DNA from: an uncultured Eubacteriales bacterium
Lineage (GTDB): Bacteria > Bacillota > Clostridia > Lachnospirales > Lachnospiraceae
DNA: 44,415 nucleotides
NCBI GenBank assembly: GCA_900314565.1
Contig: OMVU01000023.1
Span: 1 to 44,415, forward strand
Direction: 5' to 3'
Of this stretch, positions 15,167-23,968 are shown one piece after another. Positions within the stretch are counted from its first letter, which is position 1; every line of letters begins with the position of its first letter. The notes under the pieces were generated by a model. It saw nothing but the letters and a program-made list of their open reading frames with translations. It had not been told where the DNA came from and did not search any database. The translations under genes and the position numbers were made by a program.

Positions 15167-15517
15167 TCAGTCATTTACGATAACAGCGATGACTTCCACG
15201 ACCTCATCCGTCCTGTTCGTGATGCCATGGCCTGTGCCCGGAGGACAGATCGTAACATCCCCGGCCTGCACTGTTTTGATTTCTCCGTTATCATTGTATT
15301 CCGCCGTTCCCTTCATGATGTAGAAGAGCTCAGACTCGCCCTCGTGAACGTGAAAGCCGATCCCGCATCCCGGATTCAGTGTAATATTTGCGAAGAGACG
15401 GCCCTTGCCGCACAGATCTTCCGGCCCTCTGATGAACTTTTTGACGATGACGGTCCCGTCGCCGCCCCTCATATGTTCATTATAAGCTACGCTTAATTCT
15501 TCCTGTTTTCTGATCAT
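15167..15517 (-). CDS. Small cupin-domain protein
   Basis: A 116-residue single-domain cupin. Motif 1 is complete: G-(x)5-H-x-H-(x)4-E-(x)6-G in GIGFHVHEGESELFYIMKG, giving metal ligands His, His and Glu. Motif 2 is GDVTICPPGTGHGITN with the fourth ligand His. Such proteins are metal-dependent isomerases, dioxygenases or sugar-binding proteins; the substrate cannot be told. GGAGGG lies about 6 nt before the ATG. It is divergent from the alcohol dehydrogenase gene at 15745, and its stop is about 90 bp from the mglB-like start, so the two minus-strand genes may be co-transcribed. Confidence 0.88.
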   Translation of the reverse strand: MIRKQEELSVAYNEHMRGGDGTVIVKKFIRGPEDLCGKGRLFANITLNPGCGIGFHVHEGESELFYIMKGTAEYNDNGEIKTVQAGDVTICPPGTGHGITNRTDEVVEVIAVIVND

Positions 15518-15638
15518 TAGAGATCCCTCCTGAAAATGATTTCCCGAAGCCGGCCGCTGCAGCCGGCGCTTTTCTATTTAAAAGAATAGCATACTTGCAT
15601 TGAAAATGCTAAACTAATGGAAAATACAAAACCGAAAG

Positions 15639-15660
15639 AGCGCCTCGGCGTTCCTGCAGG
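15639..15660. repeat. Dispersed palindromic repeat, family A (degenerate core)
   Basis: GAGCGCCTCGGCGTTCCTGC, followed by GCGCAGCGCCCGTGCGCTGTG. It lies in the divergent gap before the alcohol dehydrogenase. Confidence 0.45.
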
Positions 15661-15744
15661 GACACGCGCAGCGCCCGTGCGCTGTGCCGCCTTCCACTGC
15701 ACACGTCCGCGCCCCGCCGCTCCCGGCTCTTCAAGGAGGATCTT

Positions 15745-16857
15745 ATGTCAACATTTTATATGCCCACCCGATTGTTTGCAGAAGAAAATGCAGTGATCCG
15801 TCACGCGGGAGACCTCGCATCCTTCGGCAAAAAAGCCCTGATCGTCACGGGCAGGCACTCTGCCTTCTCGAACGGCTCCTACGAAGACACAACGACTGCG
15901 CTGGAAAACGCAGGCATCGGGCACGTTCTCTTCTCCGACGTCGAAGAAAATCCCTCCGTTGCGACTATCATGAAGGCCCGCGATTTCGGACTTGCAAATT
16001 CCGTTGATTTTGTCATCGGCATCGGCGGCGGTTCTCCGCTCGACGCTTCAAAGGCAATCTCTCTCATGATCGCGATGGCCGATAAGGACAAAAGCTACCT
16101 CTACTCTCCGGACTGTCCCGGAAAGACGCTCCCGATCGTCGCAATCCCGACGACCTGTGGGACCGGGTCGGAGGTCACGGCGGTCTCGGTCATCACCGAC
16201 CGGGATAAAATGGTCAAAAAGTCCATCGCACACAAGATCTTTCCGGATCTCGCTCTGGTCGACGGACGCTATCTCGCCGGCGCTCCGCTCTCCGTACTCT
16301 CGAACACGGCATTTGACGCGCTGACCCACCTCATAGAGAGCTTTCTGAACTCCCACGCGTCGGATTTCAGCCGAATGTGCGTCGACGCCGGTCTCCGGAT
16401 GTGGGCAAGGAGCCTGCCGGTCCTCCGAAAAGAAAAGACCCCGGACGCCGCCGACTTTTCCAATATGATGCTCGCCTCGACAATGGCCGGGATGGCGATT
16501 GCCCACACTGCGACAACGCTTCCCCACGGACTGAGCTACGCTGTCACGACACACCTTAACGTTCCGCACGGAAAAGCGACCGCTTACTTTACGGCAGGAT
16601 ATCTCTGCGCGGCTTCCGAGGAAGACCGGAACTATCTCCTGAAGACCGCCGGCTTCGCCTCGATCGAAGACTTCCGGACCGTTTACTGCGCAGCCTGCGG
16701 TACGATCGATGCTCCGGAAACAGAGCTTCGGAAGGTGCTTGAAGCAGCGGTCGATGAACTCTCGGGGAATCCGGTCAAGATGGCTCTTGCTCCGTTCCCG
16801 GTCGACCGGGACGTACTGGAACAAATTGCGTTCTATGAGCTTTCGCAAGATATCTGA
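15745..16857 (+). CDS. Iron-containing (type III) alcohol dehydrogenase
   Basis: A 370-residue protein of the Fe-ADH superfamily. The NAD-binding GGGSPLDASK is at residues 94-103, PTTCGTGSE at 135-143. The metal-binding set is Asp191 and His195 (FDALTHLIE), His261 (TLPHGLSY) and His275 (VPHGKA), so the iron site is intact. It differs from FucO-type enzymes by the LPHGLSY motif, which is closer to uncharacterised lactaldehyde/propanol/butanol dehydrogenase branches. AAGGAGG lies 6 nt before the ATG. It stands alone on the plus strand. Confidence 0.9.
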   Translation: MSTFYMPTRLFAEENAVIRHAGDLASFGKKALIVTGRHSAFSNGSYEDTTTALENAGIGHVLFSDVEENPSVATIMKARDFGLANSVDFVIGIGGGSPLDASKAISLMIAMADKDKSYLYSPDCPGKTLPIVAIPTTCGTGSEVTAVSVITDRDKMVKKSIAHKIFPDLALVDGRYLAGAPLSVLSNTAFDALTHLIESFLNSHASDFSRMCVDAGLRMWARSLPVLRKEKTPDAADFSNMMLASTMAGMAIAHTATTLPHGLSYAVTTHLNVPHGKATAYFTAGYLCAASEEDRNYLLKTAGFASIEDFRTVYCAACGTIDAPETELRKVLEAAVDELSGNPVKMALAPFPVDRDVLEQIAFYELSQDI

Positions 16858-16924
16858 GCACAGTTTGCAAGTGCTTCTTCCAAGGTCTCGGGCTTATTTT
16901 GTGCTCCGTGTATGAGATATTATT

Positions 16925-17002
16925 CACTTTGCGCGTTCATCGCAGACTTACAGCATGAGAATTCAGCGTCAAAGAATCAGGAACGTCTCTGCGTTCCTGC
17001 AG
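16925..17002. repeat. Adjacent family B and family A repeats
   Basis: CACTTTGCGCGTTCATCGCA followed by GAGAATTCAGCGTCAAAG is family B (degenerate); CAGGAACGTCTCTGCGTTCC (16978 on) is family A. They lie in the 337-bp gap 16858-17194, which holds no gene. Confidence 0.6.
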
Positions 17003-17032
17003 TACCGGTTCATAACAGGATAATTCTGAAAG

Positions 17033-17120
17033 AATACGGCCGGACACCGCTGTCCCCGGCATGCCGGCAGCACCGAAGAGCGCTGCGGAATCCGGGGGGC
17101 AGAAGATGTCCGGCCGTATT
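17033..17120. terminator. Long inverted repeat, probable bidirectional terminator
   Basis: Perfect 14-bp arms AATACGGCCGGACA and TGTCCGGCCGTATT, the right arm followed by TTCTATATT. The 60-bp loop has further pairing (CCGGCATGCCGG; CTGTCCCC with GGGGGGCAG). It separates the convergent alcohol dehydrogenase and MBL genes. Confidence 0.65.
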
Positions 17121-17194
17121 TTCTATATTATGAATTTCCTCGGTATTACGTCAGCTTACGCTGACCCGAATCCTGCGTTTTCATCTCACCTTCT

Positions 17195-19222
17195 TTACGG
17201 ATCGCAGTTTCCGCAGGGTGAATACCCCTGCGCGATCAGCTCATCCCTCGAAAGGCTGCTCTCCCCATAATTTTTCTCCGAGATTTTCTTCACTGAGCTG
17301 CACCCGGGACGATGAAATTTCATCGTATTATTGTTGAGGACGTATAAGCTCTCTGCTGTCTGGTTGTTCTCAGCTGTGTCCGTGCCTGTCTTTTCCACAG
17401 ACTCCGTGTTCCGGTCCGGCGCATTCGCGGGCACGACGCCCGGTGCCCAGGTCTCACTCGGAGATGTGCTCCAGGTGATCTCCTTCCCATCCGAGGTCAT
17501 GATGATATTGCCCTGCTCATCCGTCCGGAATACGGAGACATCCTTATCCCACAGACGGTCCAGTACTTCCTGCGTCGGATGTCCGTAATCATTTCCGGTC
17601 CCGCAGCTGATCACCGCGTATTTTGGCCTGACCGCATCGAGCAGAAGCTCCGAGGATGAAGAACTGCTCCCGTGGTGTCCGACCAGATAGACGTCAGCAC
17701 GGATATCTCTGCCTGATTCGACAAGATACCGTTCTTCTTCCTGCTCCGCATCCCCTGTAAAGAGGACCTTGTTGTCCCCGTTCGCGAGCAGAACGCAGAT
17801 CGACTGGTTATTCTCCTCAGAACTGTTCAGGGCAGTTCCTTCGTCAGTACTATTTTCCGGTTTCTTCGGCGCAAGGACCGTAAATTTCGCATCTCCGAGC
17901 GTATATTCCGCGCCGGGCTCGGGAATGATGACCTCCGCCCCGCTCTTCTTCTCCGCCTCCTTAAAGGAAGTGTAGATGCTCTTATCCGCCTTGTAGGATG
18001 GTTCAAGAACTGTCCCCACCGCGAATTTGTTGAACACGCCGACGAGCCCCGCAATGTGATCCTCATCGAAATGCGTTGCCACGAGATAGTCGAACTTCTC
18101 GATTCCGAGCTGCGCAAGATAGGAGACCGTGAAGGAAGATGCATCCCGTCCGCCGCCGTCAATCAGCATATAATGCCCGTCCGATTCGATCAGCGCGCAG
18201 GCCCCCTGCCCTACATCCAGAAAATGGATCTTCAGAAGGGCTTTGGGCTCAGGCTTGCTCTCGGTTCCGGATTCTGTCTTTTCTGAGTCCGTGCCGGATT
18301 TCCCGGATTCTGTCTTTCCTGAATCTGTTCCGGTCTTCCCGGATTCTGTCTTCCCTGAATCTGTACCGGATTTCCCGGATTCTGTCTTTCCTGAGTCTGT
18401 ACCGGATTTCCCGGATTCTGTCTTTCCTGAATCTGTTCCAGTCTTCCCGGTCTCTGTCTTCCCTGAGTCCGTGCCGGGATTTCCTGTATTCGGGCTATCC
18501 TTCCCCTCCTCTTCCTCCGTATCCGGTGTCTTTGACGGTGTTGATGCCGTCTCATCTGCCGGTGTCTTTGCAGGTTCCTCTGTCGGTACTGCCGTCGGTT
18601 TCTGCGTCCGCTCCTCTTTCGGTTTTTCTGTCGGCGCTGCCGTCGGTTCCTGCGTCGGTCCTGCGGTCGGTGTCGCCGTCGGCTCCTGCGTCGGTCTTGC
18701 GGTCGGTGTCGCTGTCGGCGCTGCCGTCGGTTTCTGCGTCGGTCTTGCGGTCGGTGTCGCTGTCGGTGCTGCCGTCGGTTTCTGTGTCGGTCTTGCGGTC
18801 GGTGTCGCTGTCGGTGCTGCCGTCGGTTTCTGTGTCGGTCTTGTTGTCGGCTCCACTTTAGCGGTCGGCCTCGGGGACTGCGTCGGTGTCACTGTTACGA
18901 CCGGCGCCGTGCTCTCCGTACCGCCTGCCTGCTGTCCGCTCGACATCGTTGTCTGAGGAAGGAGCGGTTCCTTCTGCGTCACCGCCGGATGCAGTCCTAC
19001 CCATGCATAAAGGACTGTCGTGTAAGCAATCGCAACGGCTCCGGTGATAATACCGATCTGAGACCGCCTTCTGTCCTTTGCGCTTTTCGAATTTCCGGAC
19101 GATATGATCCCGAGCACGATCGCCGCGATACCGAAGACGGCACCGACCAGCACCACGCCGGTCAGACAGCCTACTATACCGAGAATCAGCGATATGAGCG
19201 CCAGATTTTTCTTGTTTTTCAT
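17195..19222 (-). CDS. Membrane-anchored ComEC-like metallo-beta-lactamase protein with low-complexity linker
   Basis: A 675-residue multidomain protein. Two N-terminal membrane segments (about 7-40 and 57-78) resemble DUF4190-type regions. Then come a Pro/Thr-rich repeat region (about 110-225), GTDSGKTESGKS repeats (about 250-320), and a ComEC/Rec2-type metallo-beta-lactamase domain from about 329: IHFLDVGQGACALIESDG, THFDEDH at 383-389, FTGDAE and VGHHGS. The last 45 residues (HRPGCSSVKKI...YSPCGNCDP) form a small Cys/His domain often attached to such secreted hydrolases and nucleases. The catalytic part should lie outside the cell, so an extracellular nuclease or phosphodiesterase acting in DNA use or envelope metabolism is plausible. 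GAAAGGG precedes the ATG at 19222; the frame extends upstream without a ribosome site. Confidence 0.85.
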   Translation of the reverse strand: MKNKKNLALISLILGIVGCLTGVVLVGAVFGIAAIVLGIISSGNSKSAKDRRRSQIGIITGAVAIAYTTVLYAWVGLHPAVTQKEPLLPQTTMSSGQQAGGTESTAPVVTVTPTQSPRPTAKVEPTTRPTQKPTAAPTATPTARPTQKPTAAPTATPTARPTQKPTAAPTATPTARPTQEPTATPTAGPTQEPTAAPTEKPKEERTQKPTAVPTEEPAKTPADETASTPSKTPDTEEEEGKDSPNTGNPGTDSGKTETGKTGTDSGKTESGKSGTDSGKTESGKSGTDSGKTESGKTGTDSGKTESGKSGTDSEKTESGTESKPEPKALLKIHFLDVGQGACALIESDGHYMLIDGGGRDASSFTVSYLAQLGIEKFDYLVATHFDEDHIAGLVGVFNKFAVGTVLEPSYKADKSIYTSFKEAEKKSGAEVIIPEPGAEYTLGDAKFTVLAPKKPENSTDEGTALNSSEENNQSICVLLANGDNKVLFTGDAEQEEERYLVESGRDIRADVYLVGHHGSSSSSSELLLDAVRPKYAVISCGTGNDYGHPTQEVLDRLWDKDVSVFRTDEQGNIIMTSDGKEITWSTSPSETWAPGVVPANAPDRNTESVEKTGTDTAENNQTAESLYVLNNNTMKFHRPGCSSVKKISEKNYGESSLSRDELIAQGYSPCGNCDP
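18266..18475 (-). repeat. 36-bp coding repeats (GTDSGKTESGKS)
   Basis: About six tandem 12-residue units in the MBL protein, differing mainly by synonymous changes and Ser/Thr exchanges. Confidence 0.85.
18605..18844 (-). repeat. 48-bp coding repeats (PTQKPTAAPTATPTAR)
   Basis: About four and a half tandem 16-residue units forming a Pro/Thr cell-wall-spanning linker in the MBL protein. Confidence 0.85.
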
Positions 19223-19448
19223 AAAATGACCCTTTCTCATGTACAACCGGCTCAAATGATTCCGCCGGCTTTTACCATGCATATCCTGTGCATGAAGTGC
19301 CGGACGCTCCGCTGCATACATGGCATTCTGCAGCAGCGGACGTCCTGTTTCCATGGAAGACTCAGGTACCGTTATCTTATCATTTTAAGGAAATTCTGTA
19401 CAGAGTGGATTCCTTCCGCCATTTTTCACCAATTTTCCGGCAAAAAAA

Positions 19449-19491
19449 GCGGATGAGGAACATCGTAAGCCTGTTCTTTCCATCATCCGCT
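19449..19491. terminator. Stem-loop upstream of the MBL gene
   Basis: AGCGGATGA and TCATCCGCT arms with inner AACA/TGTT pairing. It lies in the 434-bp gap 19223-19656, which otherwise holds only family A repeats and no gene. A run of A lies to its left, so on the minus strand it ends in TTTTTTTG: terminator of the hydroxyacid dehydrogenase transcript. Confidence 0.6.
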
Positions 19492-19516
19492 GTACTGTTA
19501 AAGACAATATTGGTTT

Positions 19517-19634
19517 CATGAACGCCTCTGCGTTCCTGCAGCTGCCATGCCGCACCCTCAGCGCCTCACGTTCCTGCTACGCCGTGCAGGGGCAGAACAC
19601 CTTCCTTTTTGCGCGGCTGCAATCCGTCTGAGGA
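19517..19634. repeat. Two family A repeats in tandem
   Basis: ATGAACGCCTCTGCGTTCCT core at 19517, and a second degenerate unit with GCGCCTCACGTTCCTGC followed by GAACACCTTCCTTTTTGCGC and GGCTGCAATCCGTCTGAGG. Confidence 0.6.
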
Positions 19635-19656
19635 CCTGACCGTTCCGTCGATCGCC

Positions 19657-20619
19657 TTATCCCTCAAATCTCCTGTACCCGGTCTCCCGGTCCACGACAT
19701 TGAGCAGCTTTTCTCCGGCCAGGAAGGCTTTCAGATTGCGCTCCGCGATCGCAATGACCCGCTCATAGGTATCATGCAAATGATAATTCCCGGATATATG
19801 CGGTGTAATGTAGACATTCGGGCAGTCCCACAGCGGGCTGTCCGAAGGCAGAGGTTCCGGGTCCGTAACATCCGTGATATACGCGCCGAGATCCCCGTTC
19901 CGCAGTGCGCTGATCAGGGCCTCCGTGTCTACCAGTGTCCCACGTCCGATATTGAGCAGGATCGCGTCTTTTTTCATGCGGGATAACATATCACCGTTCA
20001 TCATGCGGTTCGTCTCCGGCGTCTCCGGCAGCGAACAGGCAATAAAATCCGCCTCGCCGATCCACTTCCCGATGTCTTCCATTGTTCCGGACTCCGCCAT
20101 CCACTCCGGCGCTTCCGCCTTATGACGGCGGATCCCGATCACACGGCTGCCAAGCGCAGACATCCGCTTTCCGAACTGGGTTCCGATATCGCCTGCGCCC
20201 ACCACAAGGGTCACAGACCCGATGATTCCGCGGACCGGACCCGCATCGATCCAGCTGTGCTCTTTCTGGGCGTCCAGATAAATATCCAGTTTCTTAATGA
20301 CCATGAGGAGCTGTGCGAGCATATGCTCTGCAAGGGCAACCCCGTAGGCTCCGGACGCATTACAGAGGACTGTCTCCGGGGCGAGAACACCCGGTACCGT
20401 ATAGGCATTTGCACCCGCAGTGTACGTCTGGAAGAATCTGAGCCCCGCCGGGGCATGCAGCATCGTCGGCGGGACGTTGCCGATCAGGATATCCGCACTC
20501 TCAATATCGCTCTCCGAAAGTTCACTGCTGTCCGCGAACACAAATTCCGCGTGGGGCGCAATGCCCTGAAAGCGCTCTCTGACTCCGTCCTCTGTCGGGA
20601 TCGTAAATAAAATTTTCAT
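19657..20619 (-). CDS. D-isomer-specific 2-hydroxyacid dehydrogenase
   Basis: A 320-residue NAD-dependent dehydrogenase of the phosphoglycerate dehydrogenase superfamily. The Rossmann motif is VVGAGDIGTQFG near 139-150, the substrate arginine is in NIGRGTLVD, the acidic residue in TDVTDPEPLP, and the catalytic histidine in YITPHISGN. The usual N-terminal Gly-rich substrate loop appears as TYTAGANAY. Substrate cannot be decided; a small 2-keto acid such as glyoxylate, hydroxypyruvate or pyruvate is likely. GGAGAG 6 nt upstream supports the ATG at 20619, 21 bp inside the longest frame. Confidence 0.9.
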   Translation of the reverse strand: MKILFTIPTEDGVRERFQGIAPHAEFVFADSSELSESDIESADILIGNVPPTMLHAPAGLRFFQTYTAGANAYTVPGVLAPETVLCNASGAYGVALAEHMLAQLLMVIKKLDIYLDAQKEHSWIDAGPVRGIIGSVTLVVGAGDIGTQFGKRMSALGSRVIGIRRHKAEAPEWMAESGTMEDIGKWIGEADFIACSLPETPETNRMMNGDMLSRMKKDAILLNIGRGTLVDTEALISALRNGDLGAYITDVTDPEPLPSDSPLWDCPNVYITPHISGNYHLHDTYERVIAIAERNLKAFLAGEKLLNVVDRETGYRRFEG

Positions 20620-20737
20620 AATGTACTCTCCTTTTCCCAAATTCTGCTCCGAGAAAAAGGCGCTGGATTTAGGGTCATCACTCTTTCGGCTTAATTCCCA
20701 ACGAATCCCTGAGCGTTTGTTGCCGTACCGTACGCAT

Positions 20738-21319
20738 TTACCGTATAAAATTCGTTCTTACAGTTGCGGGTTCCTGCGGATGCTCAATTCCTGCCGCTTT
20801 TCCTGCCTCGATGCACTGAAGGAGCCAGGCCATGTTCCGGCCCAGGTTCTGCATGATCTGCACCCCCTCCTCGTCCTTCATGACATCTTCCGGCGTATAG
20901 CCGTGGACCATGTTCCAGTATGTGGAGGAGACGACCGGCATCTGGTTGATCATAAAATACTTATTGAGCCCGTCGAGCGTCGCAGTCGTGCCCGCCCGCC
21001 TTGCGGAAGCGACCGCTGCCGCCGGCTTGAATTTCAGATCCTTCCCGTACTGCATGAAAAGGCGGTCCAGGAACATCTGGCTCTCCCCTGACGGAGACGC
21101 GTAATAGACAGGAGACCCTACGACGAACGCGTCCGCGTCAGAAAGTGCTTCTCCGACTTCCTTCACGGCTTCATCGACCTTTCCGTCAATCACTTTTTTC
21201 CCGATGAAATAAATCTCTGTATCGATCCCCGCCGCATTCAGCTCTTTTGCGATCAGGCTCAATGCCGTAAAGGTACAGCCCTTCTCTCTTCTGCTTCCGT
21301 TCACTAAGATTGCTTTCAT
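20738..21319 (-). CDS. Flavodoxin-family NAD(P)H-dependent oxidoreductase
   Basis: A 193-residue flavodoxin-fold protein of the FMN-reductase/iron-sulfur-flavoprotein branch. The FMN phosphate loop is NGSRREKGCTFTAL at residues 7-20. DADAFVVGSPVYYASPSGESQMFLDRLF at 82-109 is the flavin-contacting region (shown in part), and AGTTATLDGLNKYFMINQMPV follows. The iron-sulfur cysteines of true Isf proteins are absent, so it is a plain NAD(P)H:FMN/quinone-type reductase. The ribosome site is weak. It lies 118 bp upstream of the hydroxyacid dehydrogenase on the same strand. Confidence 0.88.
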   Translation of the reverse strand: MKAILVNGSRREKGCTFTALSLIAKELNAAGIDTEIYFIGKKVIDGKVDEAVKEVGEALSDADAFVVGSPVYYASPSGESQMFLDRLFMQYGKDLKFKPAAAVASARRAGTTATLDGLNKYFMINQMPVVSSTYWNMVHGYTPEDVMKDEEGVQIMQNLGRNMAWLLQCIEAGKAAGIEHPQEPATVRTNFIR

Positions 21320-21407
21320 TTTCTCACACTTTCTTCAAATACTACATTCCGCTTATGTTACATAGAAACTTTTCTTCGCAGGCAGTCCGTGGGATCTCAG
21401 ACTGCGA

Positions 21408-23456
21408 TCAGTCGATCTTTATAAAGAACCGGATCTCCACACGTCTGGACTTCTCCTGATCCTCCTTCCCATCCTTGTCATAGACCGGGGATGTGTAGGA
21501 GTAGCCTTTCGTCACAAGAAGCTCTCTCATATCCTTCATCTGCGCCTCTGTCAGATCATTTTCCCCGTCCACGAAGGCGTCATAGACTGACCGGGCACGC
21601 CTGGTCGACAGAATATAGTTGTCTTCATACGTTCCGTTCGTGTCTGTATGCCCGCCGATCTCCACGGCCTCGATCGAGTCACGGACATCCGCATCGAGCA
21701 TGACATTGGCGAGCACCGTCAACACATCGTTGACGTATTTCACCGAATCCGGCAGGAGGTCGTACTTGTCGACGTCAAAGAGAATGTCATTGCCCATGGT
21801 GATCACACCGGTAGCCGGATCGATCCGGACATCGATCCCCGCATCCGCGTAAGCTTTCGTAAGCTTTTCAAGCACTTCATTTCTCTTATTGGAGGCCGCG
21901 GCGATCTTGTCCTCATCCGCATCCTCGAGATCATCCTCGCTCGCGTTGTCCTGCATGCCTGCATACAGGTAGGAAGGGGCGAACATGCGGATCTCCTCGA
22001 GGACGTCATCTTCAAAAATGAAAGACACGCGCTTCTCACTGTCATACGGGATGAGATCTTCACCTGTGTCGAGATTCAGATTGATGGGATCTATAATGAA
22101 CCCGGCATTCGCACCGGCATACGTCAGCCGTCTCGGGGAGGCCGACTGCAGGTCACTGTACGCGTCCTTCACCTGCATGTATGTCGTCTTGCCGGGCAGG
22201 ATCTCATACCCCTTGCTCGAGCTTACATTGACCGTGAAATCACCGGAATCTTTATCCCCACTGATACAGCAGACAAAGCACTCCTCGAGCGGGATCTCCT
22301 TCTCATAGGGGTTGATCGCCTTCACATCGAAAGATACCTTTCCATACGTCGCTGTAAAGTCATAGATCTGACGGGAAGCAACGTTCTGCGTAGATTTCTC
22401 ACTGGTTTTATACCCCTGGTCAAGGAGCGACGCAACTTTATTGCCCAGGCAGGCCGGAGCCTTATCCTTGCCCACGATAAAGCTCAGGGAAGGTGTATTG
22501 GTCCACTCAAAACGGAACGGAGAACTCACAATGTCAATGACCGTCACGCCTTTTTCTTCGGCAAGTGTGATCACATCTCCGGAATAATAATAGCTGCCTG
22601 TGTATTCATTTCCTATGTAGTCCTTAATGCTGTAAGTCCCGTCGTCCTTAAACTCAAAGTCCGCCCGGACCCTCGGGTCATATTTCGTCTCGATATAGTC
22701 GGGATCCTCCTGACCTACGCTTATGTGCACGAAGCCATCCTTCATACTGGAGACGAGCTGCTCTGAATGACCCACGAAAACTTTCCCGTCATCGTCTTCC
22801 TTATAGCAGTACGGGACATACGCTGCCGAAGTCCCGCCATAGGACAGCACAAGCCTGGGACCTTTCCATTCCATCTCATAGTCGATCTCCGTAATATCGA
22901 TCTTCGTTCCCTTTTTGGGCTTCTCCGGGAGATTTCCCAGGCCGATCGCGAGCGTCCTGTTCTTTACGGCAAAGACCGTCCTGAGCTTGAGGTCGCCATC
23001 ATGGATGCTCCCGTCCGTACTGATTGAAAAGGGCTTATTCACCTTGCAGTCCGGGCCGAAGTCATACCCGACATTGGCATATGTGCCCTCATCGAAGATC
23101 TCGTGCAGCCTGCCTGCGTATAACGCCTGCTTCACCGTATCGGTCCCGAGCAGGAATTCGGACGGGAAGGCCTCGAGCTGATAGTCCGTCCCGTCGATCT
23201 TCACGTCGACATATTTACTGAAAGACGCCTCTTCATCCTCAAGCACCCATGTGCCCCAGAGCATTCTCTGTGAGTAGAGATCCACAGGAACTTCTCCCTC
23301 GTCGACTGTCCCTTCATCGACAGCCGCCTGCGTGACTTCGACGCTCTCCGGAAGCAGGCCTTTTGTCTTTTCGCCGCTGTTCTTCGCCCAGGCAGGCATG
23401 GCCGGCACGAGCGCAACGCAGAGTGCGATCATCGCTGCTGCAATTTTCGTCTTCAT
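21408..23456 (-). CDS. Exported protein with OmpA-like peptidoglycan-binding domain
   Basis: A 682-residue exported protein. A Sec signal peptide occupies residues 1-24 (MKTKIAAAMIALCVALVPAMPAWA, cleaved after AWA). Residues 25-520 are beta-rich with lipocalin-like or immunoglobulin-like character (TWVLEDEEASF, YSIKDYIGNEYTGSYYYSG) and are not recognised. The C-terminal 130 residues are an OmpA domain: NDILFDVDKYDLLPDS, EIGGHTDTNGTYEDNYILSTRRARSVYDAFV and KSRRVEIRF, with the Asp and Arg residues that bind diaminopimelate. It probably tethers the N-terminal part to peptidoglycan. GGAGGG 6 nt upstream sets the start at 23456. Confidence 0.85.
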   Translation of the reverse strand: MKTKIAAAMIALCVALVPAMPAWAKNSGEKTKGLLPESVEVTQAAVDEGTVDEGEVPVDLYSQRMLWGTWVLEDEEASFSKYVDVKIDGTDYQLEAFPSEFLLGTDTVKQALYAGRLHEIFDEGTYANVGYDFGPDCKVNKPFSISTDGSIHDGDLKLRTVFAVKNRTLAIGLGNLPEKPKKGTKIDITEIDYEMEWKGPRLVLSYGGTSAAYVPYCYKEDDDGKVFVGHSEQLVSSMKDGFVHISVGQEDPDYIETKYDPRVRADFEFKDDGTYSIKDYIGNEYTGSYYYSGDVITLAEEKGVTVIDIVSSPFRFEWTNTPSLSFIVGKDKAPACLGNKVASLLDQGYKTSEKSTQNVASRQIYDFTATYGKVSFDVKAINPYEKEIPLEECFVCCISGDKDSGDFTVNVSSSKGYEILPGKTTYMQVKDAYSDLQSASPRRLTYAGANAGFIIDPINLNLDTGEDLIPYDSEKRVSFIFEDDVLEEIRMFAPSYLYAGMQDNASEDDLEDADEDKIAAASNKRNEVLEKLTKAYADAGIDVRIDPATGVITMGNDILFDVDKYDLLPDSVKYVNDVLTVLANVMLDADVRDSIEAVEIGGHTDTNGTYEDNYILSTRRARSVYDAFVDGENDLTEAQMKDMRELLVTKGYSYTSPVYDKDGKEDQEKSRRVEIRFFIKID

Positions 23457-23615
23457 GCTTTTCCCTCCTAACGATGCAAGTCTGAATTTCTGTATATTCA
23501 TCCGGGGACCTGGTGAATCCCGCGCCCCCGGATCTTCGCGGCAGTCATCCACCGCATGCCTTCTTCAGATCATCAGGATTTTTTCCCGTCAGCCTTCGCT
23601 GCTTTCATCAGATCA

Positions 23616-23921
23616 TCACGCCTTTTTTCCCGCTGCCTTCGCCGCTTTCTCCTTCTTCCTGATCTGAATCGCCTGTTTCGCCGCATAGGGCAGGATCAGC
23701 TTCAGCTTGTCTTCGCTCTTCTGATAATCCGTGCACTCCGGCTCGTACTTTGTGATCGGTTTGAGGCCAAGCTTGTAGGGGATCCTGTCCGTGATCATTT
23801 TACCGAGTTTTGCATAAACAGGCTGAAATTCATGGTCTTCGATCCATTCCGGATAATATCCATTCGTGTAGTCGTGGAGCTTTTCTGCCCGCTCCGTGTT
23901 CAGATTATCGATTCCCTGCAT
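23616..23921 (-). CDS. Small conserved-looking protein, unknown (101 aa)
   Basis: A 101-residue soluble protein, aromatic and lysine-rich: LHDYTNGYYPEWIEDHEFQPVYAKLGKMITDRIPYKLGLKP in the middle (given in outline) and a basic tail RKKEKAAKAAGKKA. No signal peptide, membrane segment or known motif. AGGAGAGG precedes the ATG at 23921, 39 bp inside the longest frame. The gene lies 159 bp upstream of the OmpA-like gene on the same strand. An upstream 15-mer is shared with the GrpE-like gene. Confidence 0.65.
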   Translation of the reverse strand: MQGIDNLNTERAEKLHDYTNGYYPEWIEDHEFQPVYAKLGKMITDRIPYKLGLKPITKYEPECTDYQKSEDKLKLILPYAAKQAIQIRKKEKAAKAAGKKA

Positions 23922-23953
23922 TCTTTCCTCTCCTTTCAAGTCCGGCACGCGAA

Positions 23954-23968
23954 CAGGCAATTGCGAAA
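23954..23968 (-). promoter_or_regulatory. Shared 15-bp upstream motif, copy 2
   Basis: CAGGCAATTGCGAAA on the plus strand, identical to 4958-4972 and at the same distance from a minus-strand start codon. A variant, CAGGTAACTGCGAAG, is at 24105-24119 upstream of the TetR gene. Confidence 0.35.

Noticed and set aside
18266-18844. Regular repeats that might suggest a CRISPR array
   Set aside because: The repeats are tandem, without unique spacers, and encode in-frame protein repeats.
18139-18956. Serine/valine-rich open frames opposite the MBL linker
   Set aside because: They are the complement of the Pro/Thr and GTDSGK repeats and show only mirrored repetition.
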